Shown here: piece by piece, positions 33,839 through 46,266 of the stretch
How the letters are laid out: every line of letters begins with the position of its first letter
How positions within the stretch are numbered: the stretch's first letter is position 1
NCBI GenBank assembly: GCA_900073065.1
Contig: FJOG01000014.1
Location: forward strand, 856,803-920,802
Direction: 5' to 3'
Length of the DNA stretch: 64,000 bases
Source: Phialocephala subalpina
Lineage: Eukaryota; Ascomycota; Leotiomycetes; Helotiales; Mollisiaceae
Made by a program: the position numbers and the translations under genes
Notes under the pieces: model-generated
The model's input: the letters and a program-made list of their open reading frames with translations, nothing else
What the model was told of the DNA's origin: nothing
Database searches by the model: none

Positions 33839-35651
33839 ATGCCAGCGTACGATAATGTCTTCTTGCTCAGACCCAAACGCGTATGCTGACCGTCTGCAGA
33901 CCCGGCGACCAACATCTGAGCTCTGGAGGGAAGCCAGTAACAAACCCATTCGACGAAGTCAAGCCACACATTTCCGAATATACCGCCCAAGAAATCGCAA
34001 CATTGCAGAGCCGTCTCGAGAAGCAGCTGGGCCCAGAGTATATCTCCTCAAGAGCAGGACCGTCCGGACAGAAGGTACACTACCTTGCGGCGGAGAAATG
34101 TATTCAACTGGCGAATGAAGTCTTTGGCTTCAATGGCTGGTCGAGTCAAATCAAGGAGGTCCAGGTCGATTTTGTGGAAGAGAATCCTACAACTCTTAGG
34201 GTCAATCTCGGCCTATCAGTCATTGTGCGAGTAACGCTTCGAGACGGCACATATCATGAAGATATCGGGTACGGGCATATGGAGAACGCCAAAGGCAAGG
34301 CAGCAGCATTCGAGAAGGCAAAGAAGGAGGGAACCACTGATGGATTAAAGAGAGCTTTGAGAAATTTCGGCAATGTCCTAGGCAATTGCATCTACGACAA
34401 GGACTACTTGAAGAACGTCAATAAGGTTAAAGCTGCGCCTGCGAAGTTCGACGTGGATAAGCTCCATCGACATCCAGATTTTGTTCCTGTTAAGAGAGAA
34501 CAAGAGCCGAAGCAAATTGAAGACAAGTCACAGAACGGAGCTACTGGTGCTAGTAACAGTGAGTTTTGTGAAGTGCATTCACGGAAGCAGAGCTGACCTC
34601 TCCCAGTTTCTGACGACACAGTGATGGAGGATGAATTTGGGGGTAAGTCTTGCGTTACTACCACGATATCAGTTCAATGACAAGTACAGAATTTGACGAT
34701 GCCGACTTCAACTTGGCAGATCCGGATGCACATCCAGATGAAGTTGTTCTGACAGAGCCACCAATGGCATCACACCACTTCAACACTCGAAACGGTAACA
34801 CAACAAATAGACCAAGCCCAAACCAAGTCAGACCTCAAGCCAACCAGACCAGACCTCAGGCAAACCAGCAGCAACCAATGGCAGCTCCCGGGCGGCTACC
34901 TAATATGGGCAACAACACGAATCCTCCACCTCAACCTCAAACACCAGGTAGTGGCTTCTCAAGATCCACAAGTTGGGCTGCTGGTCAAGTAAGTCGTCCG
35001 TATCAAGAAGCAGCTCCGCAACCACGACTACAGAACCCACAATTAAATGCCCCAATCATAAATGCCCCAACCGGACGAAGAGTCCTGAACCAACCAAGCC
35101 GTGCAGGACCACCATCGGCGCCAGTATCTCCTGCAAAGCAACAGCAGTCATCGGCCGACAGTGACATAGGAGTATCCATGCCACCACAAGGAGCAGGTTT
35201 CTTCTCGGCTCGAGGAGTAGCTGCTTTGCCAGAGGTCAAGGACGGCCAGCAATTAACTGATGGACCACCGCCACAGCTCCCAGCCCATCTTCCGTCTTTC
35301 AATCCTCACGCCGAATCTCCATCCATCCGAAAGACTCCAGGAGTTGACCACAAGTCGTCAAAGCCTCTTACAAGAGATCTGAAGCATGTTCCAGGTGGCA
35401 CACAAGTCGCGGCAACAACTGGCCCTGTTGCACGGCCCAATGTCATAAACCCACAACTTGATGCTACTAGGAGGATTGGTGCTCCAGGAAGTCCTAGTCC
35501 CATGGCGAATAGAGGCCAGTACAAACCACCGACGCTGAAGAGACCAGGGGGAGATGCAAATGCAGCGAGACAGCCGTTGGTGGATTTGCCCGCTAATGGA
35601 GCTCTTGGCAACGATGCTGGAGATGCAAAGAGACAGCGTTTGAATGGTTAG
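33839..35651 (+). CDS. RAD52: Recombination mediator RAD52
   Basis: Four exons (33839-33846, 33900-34558, 34607-34642, 34690-35651) give 554 residues. RAD52 loads Rad51 and anneals single strands in homologous recombination. The first exon is 8 nt (MPA) and splices to PGDQH. The conserved annealing domain spans roughly residues 20-200, with EYTAQEIATLQSRLEKQLGP, VHYLAAEKCIQLANEVFGFN and DIGYGHMENAKGKAAAFEK, followed by GLKRALRNFGNVLGN. The C-terminal half is Pro/Gln/Asn-rich, as in other fungal Rad52 proteins. It contains short QVRPQANQTR-like repeats and FDDADFNLADPDAHPDE, a region corresponding to where RPA and Rad51 bind. The stop is 13 bases before an assembly gap. Confidence 0.95.
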
Positions 35652-36567
35652 GTGTGTTGGGATTNNNNNNNNNNNNNNNNNNNNNNNNNNNNNNNNNNNN
35701 NNNNNNNNNNNNNNNNNNNNNNNNNNNNNNNNNNNNNNNNNNNNNNNNNNNNNNNNNNNNNNNNNNNNNNNNNNNNNNNNNNNNNNNNNNNNNNNNNNNN
35801 NNNNNNNNNNNNNNNNNNNNNNNNNNNNNNNNNNNNNNNNNNNNNNNNNNNNNNNNNNNNNNNNNNNNNNNNNNNNNNNNNNNNNNNNNNNNNNNNNNNN
35901 NNNNNNNNNNNNNNNNNNNNNNNNNNNNNNNNNNNNNNNNNNNNNNNNNNNNNNNNNNNNNNNNNNNNNNNNNNNNNNNNNNNNNNNNNNNNNNNNNNNN
36001 NNNNNNNNNNNNNNNNNNNNNNNNNNNNNNNNNNNNNNNNNNNNNNNNNNNNNNNNNNNNNNNNNNNNNNNNNNNNNNNNNNNNNNNNNNNNNNNNNNNN
36101 NNNNNNNNNNNNNNNNNNNNNNNNNNNNNNNNNNNNNNNNNNNNNNNNNNNNNNNNNNNNNNNNNNNNNNNNNNNNNNNNNNNNNNNNNNNNNNNNNNNG
36201 GCTAGGAGGATTACTCCTAAATTGCTAGCTGGTGCATGGCGTGCTGGAGTTGGAGATTTTGGAGGGTTACTTATACTTTGTACAACTTTGGACTTGCTAG
36301 AGCAGCTTGCACAGACAAAATTGGGACATTCACTTGTTAGGCACAGAATGAAGACAGCATTAGCTTTCTAAATATGTTCTTTATCTGGTATCTGCAGACG
36401 AATATCTCGCCCAAACTATACCAGACCATGTTTAAGGTCACAATCAAAATCATCGCTCCACAACACCGCCCATGCAACCAGACCGCTGACCCCGCCCATG
36501 CCTTGACAATTTCAAAGGAAATATCTGTCGTCTACCCCGCGTCACAGAACGTACCTACGTAGAGGCT
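35652..36567. other. Intergenic with assembly gap
   Basis: The gap occupies 35665-36199. The 368 bases to its right include a frame reading from the gap to 36371 that may be the end of a hidden gene or noise. I cannot tell. Confidence 0.4.
35665..36199. other. Assembly gap (535 N)
   Basis: A run of unknown bases just after the RAD52 stop. Confidence 0.99.
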
Positions 36568-37680
36568 CTACTTAACGATGAGAACCGCACTGGGAGCTAA
36601 CCCAGCCTCCTTCAGCGTCTTCCCAAAGTCGACACTCCCACTGAACGTCTTCCTCGGGAAAGTCATAGTAAAGCTTGTAACCGGCCCTCCATTTTCACCC
36701 TCCAACGCAATCCCAACCTCAAACAACGTAGTCTCGACCGGGAAAGTCTTGGTAACCGTACCCCCATTAGTCTGCAATCTCAGTCTCGCCTCCGTAACCT
36801 CCTTCTTTGGACCACTCGAGCCCGCAGCTGGAGCAGCGACAACATCTGGAGCTGGAATCGAAGAACGGCCTTCTCGGTTTGCCTTGTCGGTTTCGGCTTT
36901 GAGGCGACGAGCTTCCTTGTCTGCGGCAATTTTCTCTTGGATTCGTTTTTTGGCAGCGGCGTCGTCGAGCTTCTCTTGTCGCTTCTTTGCAGCGGCTTTG
37001 ATTTGTTCTTGTTGGGCAAGCTTTTCCTTGGCGTCCTGGACTTCTTTTGTGGATTTCATGCGGATTTTCTGGGGGTGGAGAGTGTTAGCTGGATGTTTGA
37101 TACAAGGTGTGGGGTAGAGGGAGGAACATACCTCGTTCTTCTTCTGCTCCTCCTTATCAAGAAGAGCCTGCTTAGCCCTTTTCTCCTGCATCTTCTCCCT
37201 CAACTCCTGTAATTTCTGCTTCTTCTCCTCCTCGGTCAAAGGCGCAATCTCCTCTGTACTCTGGCTGAAGTTCTGATGTGAACTGCATGATTATCAGCCA
37301 CCAGGAATACCCCTCCAACCCCACGAAAAAGAGGGGACCTACGTTCTCTCAGCATGAACTTCTGCCTGAGCCGTGCTCCTGAACTTCTTGCCGCAGTCGT
37401 CGCATATTAACGAGTTTGCGACCTCGCCTTCCTTGAGGGCTGCGGGTTCGATGCTGGGATCTGTCTCGTCGGAGGTGGGTGCGGGGGTTCGGAGCTCTTC
37501 GATGGTCTTTTCTTGGTTGGCGTCGAGCCAGTCGATAGCTGCTTGGACTGGAATTTTATGTTAGCTATAAAAATATATAGAATAGCGCAATGACTTACGT
37601 CCGCCAGTCTTCTTGACTGCGATCTCAGCTCTTTCTTTCTCGAAGCCGAACTCGAGGAGTTGCTCTAAGTCGGATGGCAT
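36568..37680 (-). CDS. UBA/UBX-domain protein, probable Cdc48 adaptor
   Basis: Four exons (37599-37680, 37343-37547, 37132-37282, 36568-37068) give 312 residues. The N-terminus is a UBA domain (LEQLLEFGFEKERAEIAVKK, then AAIDWLDAN). Next is a C2H2-like finger (ICDDCGKKFRSTAQAEVHAE), a long charged coiled coil (EEEKKQKLQELREKMQEKR and onward), and a C-terminal UBX domain (EARLRLQTNGGTVTKTFPV ... FTMTFPRKTFSGSVDFGKTL). The order matches UBXN1/SAKS1-type proteins. These bind ubiquitin through UBA and the AAA ATPase Cdc48/p97 through UBX, and act in ubiquitin-dependent degradation. It is divergent from the VAP gene. Confidence 0.92.
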
Positions 37681-38154
37681 CTTGATAGATTGTATTCAAG
37701 TATTTGGTTAGTGTTCTTGAAGTTGTGGAAGATCAAGATTTTGTGACAAGATATGAAGAAGAAAAAAGCTTCAAGACCTGTTTGTGGTTAAATAAGTTGA
37801 GAAGAGCAGTTAAAGTGGCCATGTACAAGGCTAGCTCCTTCCTGCGCTCGCGAGGTCTCAGGCGATGAAATATGACGCTGGCCTTCGGAGCGGCAGAACT
37901 TTATCCCTCGAACACTTTGGAGATCTCACGACCTTGTCACAAGTCCCAGAATCACCATTCGCACTTCTCGCAATCTTCTAATTGTCTCCCATACTCCATC
38001 CGAATTGCTCCTCCTCTGTCCCTTCCTCTCAACGTTAGATCGATTTCTAAGCCCAACCTAGCCTTGCTGGCATATCGATCCGACATTCGTTCCGCAGCAA
38101 CATCAGAACCAACTGTCTACCACAACAAATCCGCAAACCACACTACCATCCACC
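37681..38154. promoter_or_regulatory. Divergent promoter region, UBX protein / VAP
   Basis: 474 bases between the two start codons. No specific sites identified. Confidence 0.4.
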
Positions 38155-39346
38155 ATGTCGGTCGAGATCGATCCTGTGGAGCTGGGCTTCCACCGTATGT
38201 GAAGGTTTTATTGTCTGCAGGCGTATTCTGACAGGAGAATAGGGCCATTTACCTCAGAGGTGTCGCAAGCTCTCAAGATTAGAAATCCCAACCGCACTCC
38301 TGTCGCCTTCAAGGTACGTTGCTCATGAGGAGATTTATAATATTCAGGGCTTCATGCTGACAAGATTGGGTACAAATAGGTCAAGACTACAGCGCCAAAG
38401 CAGTACGTACCCCTACATCGAAATACAATAGATCACTCGGTTGACTAGATACGCAGATACTGTGTCCGTCCCAACTCAGGAAGAATCGAGCCAGGAAAGG
38501 AAGTCGAGGTTACTGGTATGCGCAGATTCTAGCCTCGAGAAGAGAGGAATGTCTCGGTGTTGACTTTCCCCGCAGTTCTCCTCCAAGCGATGAAACAAGA
38601 ACCTCCCATGGATGCCAAATGCAGAGACAAGTTCCTTGTACAATCCGTTGCTGTCACTGCCGATAAGGAGTTCACGAATATCAGTGCCATTGTAAGCAAT
38701 GCTCTTCAAGGTATTAGGGATGGGATGGCTAATACGGTCTAGTGGCAGCATGTCGATGAAGCCGAGAAATCATCCGTCCAAGAGAAGAAGATTCGAGTTG
38801 TCTATCTGCCAGCAGAGGGTTCCAATGAAATTGGTGCAGCTGCTACACCTTTAAAGAACGGGGTCAATGGCTCATCAGTATGCCAAACATTCGATCTCCT
38901 CAGTTTGACAAGCCACTAACAACCAACAGCACGAGACACCAGAAACCGCTCCTCCTGCCTATAGCACACAACGATCCCCATCTCCTGAAGAAACCTATAC
39001 CCCAGAGACTCGCCGCTCAACGATCAACCCCCAGTCAGCAATTAAGAAGGAGGATGAAGATTCTCGATCCCTTGCCGATGCCCGATCTACTTCCTCGTCC
39101 ATCGCAGCTGCAGTTCCACCAACCTACGATGACTTGAAGGCCAAGCTGGCAGAAGCTCAAGCAACCATTGCATCATATTCACAAGAGGCCGGACTGAGAA
39201 TGAGAAAGGTGGCTAAGGGAGAGACAAGCAGCGAGACCGTCAACAACCTTGCCCAACAAGTGCACCAGGCTCCACAAGGTGTACCACTACAGATCGTGGC
39301 TGTGTTGTGCTTGGTCTCCTTTTTACTTGCCTACCTTTTCTTCTAA
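38155..39346 (+). CDS. SCS2: VAMP-associated protein (VAP/SCS2), ER contact-site receptor
   Basis: Seven exons (38155-38194, 38243-38313, 38380-38402, 38457-38515, 38576-38691, 38743-38877, 38930-39346) give 286 residues. VAPs sit in the ER membrane and bind FFAT-motif proteins at contact sites. The N-terminal MSP domain (residues 1-125) has IDPVELGFHRPFT, the signature KVKTTAPKQYCVRPNSGRIE, and the CRDKFLVQSV strand. A Ser/Pro/Glu-rich linker leads to a short coiled coil (DDLKAKLAEAQATIASY). A single C-terminal anchor follows (LQIVAVLCLVSFLLAYLFF), with almost no luminal tail. Both small internal exons (23 and 59 nt) are needed to complete the MSP fold. Confidence 0.95.
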
Positions 39347-39966
39347 TCCACTTTCACTCCTATGTTTCTGGAGTTGGATTTGGAGTGGAGATATATAACA
39401 CGTGCTCGGCTGAGCAATCGGACGAGCATTCTGGCGGTCAAGATCATAGTAAAAAGCCCATCTTCGACTCTATTGTCTAATAGACTTAAGAGGAAGTGGG
39501 TATGGATGGATGGCATTGCATTGCATCTGTTCCGTAACGGACTGCACACACTTACGAAGACGAAGATTTCCTATCTTTCACACTACTTGTATTCTATTGC
39601 CTCAACGGACGGTTTCTCATTTCTGCAATTGCGGTGCGTGCATTTGGTCAGCGGTACGATGAGAGGAGAGTTGTCCTTTCATCGGGATGGAGGGATTGCT
39701 CTGGCTGATGGTGGATGGTCAGTAAGTAGCAACAATAGCCAGGAATGAAGAAATGCCGTAATATACATTACATGACTTCCAGGAGCGAGGCAAGGCAGTG
39801 CTAAGTGATCAACGAACGTCTTCGATTATTCATAAAAGCGAGCAGAGTCTATCCATCTATGTATGCATGATAGCACGCCCCAAACCTCAACGCCTACAAT
39901 GTCAGCTCACTCATCATTACACATTCCTTTGCAGGAATCATCATCATTTTGAAGCATCACATTAAC
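39347..39966. other. Intergenic, between convergent genes
   Basis: 620 bases between VAP and the desaturase. Open frames are unsupported. Confidence 0.45.
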
Positions 39967-41200
39967 TCAAGCCTCAACCTCGTCAGTCTTCCAACTCCCC
40001 ACCTTCCTCCCTCCCTCCTTCCTCTTCACCCTGCAAGTCATCCCAACCTCCTTATCCCACACAAACTGCCAAATAACCCCCACCCAACTCTCATGTCTCG
40101 GCAAATCAGCATAAAACTCCTTCGCCAACTCATGTAGTGCCGGTAATCTGCTCCAAGGCACAGCCGGAAAATCATGATGCTCGTTATGCAATCCCACATT
40201 ATAAGTCAAGATATTCAGCGCCCCATAATAAGAAAACGTTTCTGGAATCGGAGTATTGGTCATAGGATCCCTCGCCGCATCTGGGACTTTCTCGAAGATG
40301 TAGTGTTCGGCAATAAAGTGACCGGCGCAGGGATGTAGACTTCCTGCTAGGAAGGAAGACAGGATGAGGTAGTATAGGGCGTGCATAGAAGTGAGTTTCA
40401 CAAGTACGATGTCGAACAGGACCTGGACGAGAATGTTGGCGAAATGGATACCGGTGAAGGGAACTTTGTAGACGAAGATAGGACGGATAGCGTAGAAGAG
40501 GATTTGGAAGGTGCAGAAGAATGCTTTTCCGAGGATGGAGTCGAGGAATACGGCTTCGAGGGCGGTGGGGAGGTCAGCGTCTAGACCGTCGACGCCGAGG
40601 GATTTGTGATGCGTGAGATGGTATGGCTATTTCAACATTAGCATTTGCCATTACTCACACATTTGAGAGAGGGAGACATACCCTGAAAGAAGCACTATAT
40701 GGTATCCCAATTGGCAGATTGGCAAAGATAGCAATCATACGATTCGCGCTCGGTGACCTGAAAGCCAGGTTGTGCGATATCTCATGTATCGCAAGGAACA
40801 AATTCTGGTTCGCAGTCGCCCCAATGATATATGCCGTGAGAAAGAACTTCCATGAGAAGAACGGCGTGTTCTGGAGTATATATGCGCATGTAATTTGTAG
40901 ACTGACGACGGCGAAGACGAGGTATTTCGTTAATGGCTCTGGCCCGCAGAGCTTCGTGACCTGCAGTTCTCTTGTCAATTGAGCTCGCAGATGGGGGATA
41001 GGACTCACTTCCGGGTGAACTTTAATGATAGCTTGTCTCCGTGTCCGATGAGGTTCCTCGGTATACGTCCAGAAGAAATCATGCTCTTTGACCTCTAATG
41101 GAGGGGCAGCAGATGTGGCTTTTTGGGAGACTCGGAGTCGTGCTCCGGTCTGGTCGTCGGCAGGACTCGTGGTGGTGAGAATAGAGGTCGAGGCAGGCAT
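39967..41200 (-). CDS. Sphingolipid delta-4 (dihydroceramide) desaturase
   Basis: Three exons (41009-41200, 40682-40960, 39967-40626) give 376 residues. The enzyme introduces the 4,5-trans double bond of dihydroceramide in the ER, an early step towards fungal glucosylceramide. The N-terminal HDFFWTYTEEPHRTRRQAI is the family's lipid-desaturase motif. Three histidine boxes bind the di-iron centre: HEISH in exon 2, HLTHH at the start of exon 3, and HNEHHDFP near the C-terminus. Hydrophobic segments flank them (YLVFAVVSLQITCAYIL, FFLTAYIIGATANQNLF). The presence of this gene fits Pezizomycotina; budding yeast lacks it. Confidence 0.95.
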
Positions 41201-41860
41201 CTTGAACGATTGATATGCCTTCAGCTCGAGAATATGTGCATGTAGGAGGATGAAGAATTTGCAAAATTGTACCTTTCGTCGTTCGATGCCTCGTCGCTCG
41301 AGTTTCTTAGCTGTCTCCAGGTTTCAAGGGTCTTCACCGCCAATCGCTGCGGCCTGCAGAGGAACGGGTTCTCGCTTGCGCAGATCCGCTCGGCCCCTAT
41401 TTCCCCTTGTTGCCACCGCCAAGCGATGCTCACGAGGGTTACGAGGTTAGAATAGCTACAACTGAGTTTCTGATGAATTGTTTCTACGATCATATCTACT
41501 ATTTTAGTTCGAGATTCTCGTATTTCACGGTGAACTTGTTATTGTGGCAGAGCACGTTTGTTGAGTCTAGCCTAAGTCAGACTAATTACAAACATAGGAA
41601 GTTGATATCAAAGCCCTCAAGCTCCAAATTCCCTGCCAAATCGCCATGCCTTTTTCTACAACCTTTCCTGCGCATCTGTTCATTCATCATCAACCTATCA
41701 TGAACCAGATTCCCAGAACCGTTGTCACGCCTTAGTTCCCTTTCGTCATATCACAGCAGCATAGTTCCAAGAAGTCAAAAACAAGTCGAAGCAACCCTCC
41801 TCAGATATCCTTTCGTGCATTTCGCCAATAACAGAAGTTAATTGACAAAACTGAAAGGAT
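41201..41860. other. Intergenic, desaturase promoter side
   Basis: 660 bases between the desaturase start and the 3' end of the RGG-rich gene. Nothing supported. Confidence 0.45.
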
Positions 41861-44800
41861 CTATCTGGCAGGAGAGCTGGTATTTTGACGTGTAGCAAGG
41901 CTGTTATTCAGTCTTGACTGAAGTTCTGCTTGCAAATTGTTTTGACCACCCCGAACAGGCGAGAGGGCTTGTCGAGAAGTTGATAAATTTGCTGGCGGCT
42001 CCATACGACCATTTGGTGAGAGTGGACTGCAGAAATTCACATCAGAGCCAGACGATTCCGACAAGTGGCGAGCGTACATGTCTGGGCGAGCAGGAAATGT
42101 GTGCATATGATTGTAGGGCGCAATAGGAACGAAGGTCTGCGGACCCATGGGTATGTTCTCCTGGTTTTTTGGAGGGCCCATTGGGTGTACTGGCGCATGT
42201 GCAACTGGGGCAGAGCCAGTCTTCAGGAAACCCTCGGTCTCTATGAGTTCTCCGGTAACAGGATTTACTGTGATGACCGTGGCCTTCACGGGAACAAATG
42301 GCCCAGACTCGGTGGGGATCAAAGGTGAGACGCCGAGTGGAGCCCGATGGTCTGTTAGCGGCTGAGGGTGGAAGTGCATGTTTCCTGAATGGCCAGATGG
42401 TTGGAATGCCGGGGCATTCGCTGAGCCGAAGAGTTGAGAGCTACTTGCCCGGCTACGAGCATAGCTCGGTTGAGCGACAGGACCGTTACCCTCTTCACTA
42501 GCCCATCTAGATGCTGAAAGACCAGGACCACTTCTCAGCTGTGCTCGAGGAGAGAGAATACTTGGAGTTGGGGTCTCGACTTCAGGGAAGTGGTCGGCAT
42601 GGGCCACAGTGGGGCTCACATTGACTGCGAGACCGGCAGCTGGAGACACTGAACGACTTGAGTCGACATCCGGTGCAGCAAGTAGAGGTTCCTGTGCAGC
42701 TGCGACTGGTCCTGACCAAATTTGTATTGGGACAGTTCCGTTCTGAGCCGTGGGGACTTCATCAGCCACGGATGGACTGGGTGCAGATGCTTGGACAGAT
42801 GCTTCGAAAGCAGAACCGGTCTGGCCGCTCTTGATTCCGGAGGGATTCAATTGGCCTTCAATTGCCTGGAGACGGATCTGAATAGTATGAATAGGATTCT
42901 TAATCCGAGGCGAAGCCGCAAAAGGCACTGTCAATGCTGCCGTGAGCTTCTCAGTCATGGATTGAGATGCTGAAGTCGATGCCTTGCTTGCGACACTTGA
43001 CGGACGGGGAGGTACGGCAACACCAGGATTGATGGTGCTTAGTGCCATTAGTCTTACTTGATCTAAGTCCACACTGCTCGCAGTCTCAGGTCGTACTTGC
43101 TGCTCGCTTAGTTCAGCATCGAGATGCCATCCCTCCAGCTTTTGTGCAAGTCGATCACAATCAGAGTTTGTAGGTACATGTCCCGTGCTTCGAGGGGGAT
43201 TGGCTGGCTTGATTTCTGGCTTTGCCTCAACAACAGTGCCTTGACCGCCGGACTTGGCAGTCTTCTTGTTCAAGATTGCATCCCATGCTGCCATGTCAGT
43301 CTGTTGCACTTGGACAGTCTTCCAGTTTTCAGGAGCAGTAGCTGGAGGAAGCATGACTGAATGGACCATAGTGGTAGGCTCCGGTACGGTTGGAAGGGTA
43401 ACTTCTGAGGAAGCGACAACCGCAGGTTCCGGAGTAAGGACAGTACGAGACGGACAAGACGAGATCGGCTGAGATTTAGGGTATTTGGCGAGGTATTCGT
43501 TAGGAGGTTGATAATGCTTGCCGAGGTATTTCTTCTCAATAAGTTCTCCTTGAACCTCGCAAGCATACTTGCGATATTCGAGAAGCTCTTCGATTGAGAA
43601 TACAGCTCTACGAGAAACACCTTGCTGTTCAACCTTTACTGGCTTGTCGAATTCTTGCGCAAGATGAGAAAAAGCTGGGCTGATGTGGGCGATCGGTGAT
43701 ACCTCGACATCAGGTTCGGCCTTGATGACCTTCTCCTCAACCTTCATCGGCTCAATGGTGTCATCCGGATTTTCCGGCTGTCCAACTTGAACTGGCTCGT
43801 GCTGCTGAATGGCCTTGTCCAAGATCTTCTCACTCTTGTCAGTGACCCAGAACAAAGACATGAAATCGGGGAGCTTCTTAAATATTTCGGAATCAGAGAG
43901 AAAGTTACCAACAACCGTCTGAGATGCTAGCATGTACGCCTTTGCCCATGGCGAATGCCGTAAATCCTCAGCGGTGAGTTGCTCGACTGGAGGAACCCCA
44001 TGCTCGGTGACAATTGCACTCAATTGTTGAAGGAATGTTCCTTGAGGTCGATTATTGAGCTTGGAGAACATTCCCTCAATCGCAGCACTATCGTCGATCT
44101 CATTCAGATCCTGTACCGCCGATGGAATGATCTCCGTCTCATCCTCATCGTCATCCTCATTGTCAGAAAAGGATACAAGAGGAGTAACGCCAGCTAGTTC
44201 CGACATTTCTCTGAAGACTTGACTGCTGATTCGGTTTGCACCATTCAGTTGAGGATTTTCGGGGCTGACAGCAGAGGAAAATTCAACTAAGACTTGGCAT
44301 TGATCCTTTGATGGGACTGCCCAAGTCTCGACTGACATCATGACATCGTTCTGTTCATGCTTGATGCCGGTATTAAAATCATTCACAACAGCAAACGCCG
44401 AACCAAGTTCAGATGTAGCCTTGATATTTCCAGAAGCGGACTTAGCGGCGGGCGCAGGAGTTAATGAGGTTGGTTCAGCAATAGCTGCTGAAGGAGTGAT
44501 CGCAGCTGTCTGGATGTCCCCAGAATGTTGGGTGTCTGTGGTCTGCCAAGCAGGGGTCATAAATGCAGGTGCAGCACTTGGGGCGATACTTGAGGCAAGG
44601 CCGACACTTGGGGTGACACTTGGGGTTGGTTGTAATGTTCCAGCGGCACTGGGAGATTTGGCTGATCGACTGGGCAGCGAGTCCAACAGCGACTGGTAGA
44701 AGTTCGCAGCCATATAAGGCATTCTGAACAGCACCTGCCATACCGGAGGTGACTGACCTCTCTCGGCGGCTTGATAAGTAATTACCCGATCGCCATCATG

Positions 44801-46266
44801 ACTAAGCTGAGCATCGAAGTCAACCTTTTCATTGATAACGATTTTGCCGTCCATTTCGAGTTCAAGAGTGAATAACTTGTATCCAGGGGTAGTCTTCCAG
44901 ATTCGGGCTTGACCAGGTCTGGCAGGATTGCCGTCCTTGATGATTGAGACACCATGCTCTCTCTCAATTTCGCGGCGAACTGGTTGTTCTGGGCGAATCG
45001 GCTTTGATGACGCCCATCTTGACGTTGACAGACCAGCAGATTGCTTGCCAGATAGGGTTTCAATGTCCTTATTGGTCTGGGATATTGATTGCGATGTAGC
45101 TGCAATGGGAGTTGCTGCCGACGATCTAACCGACTGGTTTCCAGATGAACCCTTATTCTCTTTGTTACCTTGGTACATTGGCTGAGAGGTACCGGAGGTC
45201 GGAGTGTTGGAATCTACCTCCTGAGCGGCTACTCGTGGAGTCGTAGCAGTTGCTCTTTCGCCGCTTGATGCATTACTCACAGCTGTTAATGGTCGAGGTG
45301 CTGGACTAGTCGAACCACGTGCATTGGTGTTCATACCGATATGAGCAAGGAAAGCACTAGAACTGGCAAGAGACCAAGTCGACGAAGCTGAGAGTTGAGC
45401 GCGTCTCGATTCCCGGGAATTCTGCGGTTGCTTCTTAGCTACTGGCTGTACTGGAACATTTTGGTGATTCTGCGGAAGGGTTGAGTCTCCTCGCTTCTTC
45501 TTTCTCCGAGGTGTATTGTTTGCGTTGTGGGAGGCACGTAAGTTCGCAATAAACTCATCGACACGGGTATGCTTGTTGACACCAACCCGAGCATCATTGA
45601 AGAATGTTTGGGGCGTGGTTGAATGTAAGGATGCGGGTGTACTACATCATGTTAATAATTGTACAGGAAATATCAGGAATGGGTGTGTACATACCGTCGT
45701 CCGAAGTCTCTTTCACGACCTCTTCCTCGGCCAGGCGACGCACGACCACCTCGAGGGGCAAATCCTCCACGCTGTCCGAAGTCTCCACGCTGTGTGGGTC
45801 CTCCGCGAGGTGCGAATCCTCCACGGCCTCTGGAATTATGCTGCTGTGAGTTGTACGAAGCGCCTCTTCGCAAGCGATAAAGTTGGCCGTCGGCAATAGA
45901 GTCAAGCTCCTCATCGGCGGGATCGACATCATCGAATTGAAGATCTAAAAATGTTTAGCAAGGTAAGAGTCTTCAGCGCTGGCAATACATACTGTGCCAA
46001 GCTGCACCCATGCCCGTGACAGGCTGTCTGATTGGCCTAATGGCAATCGCATCGTCGAAACCTCTGTCGGCGAGGGGTAGCTCGTCCTTACGACCGACAC
46101 CAAGCTCCTCCTGTTTCTCGATTAGCAGCTAAGCAATTAAGATCATAGGATAACATACCATCATAGCAGCATGAATGATTACCAATTGCTCTGCGGTATG
46201 TGTGGGCTCTGGTGGTTGACCAAGCGTGGCGCCATCGCCAGGACCTCCGGGAGTGGTGCTCGACAT
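41861..46266 (-). CDS. Large RGG-rich, mostly disordered protein
   Basis: Four exons (46159-46266, 45993-46110, 45695-45944, 41861-45641) give 1418 residues. Near residue 120 is an RGG/RG-rich block (RGRGGFAPRGG, QRGGFAPRGG, SPGRGRGRERDFGRR) of the kind that binds RNA and is methylated on arginine. A small ordered region follows (RIWKTTPGYKLFTLELEMDG onward, about 90 residues). The rest is long low-complexity Ser/Thr/Pro/Ala sequence, with an acidic patch (DNEDDDEDETE), a helical region (AYMLASQTVVGNFLSDSEIF) and VFSIEELLEYRKYA, which resembles an eIF4E-binding motif with Phe for Tyr. The first three exons were joined by splice signals and frame. A role in mRNA binding or translation is an inference; no orthologue named. 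Confidence 0.75.

Noticed and set aside
36200..36371. Frame running out of the assembly gap
   Set aside because: Only about 57 codons, hydrophobic, with no start visible and no recognisable domain.
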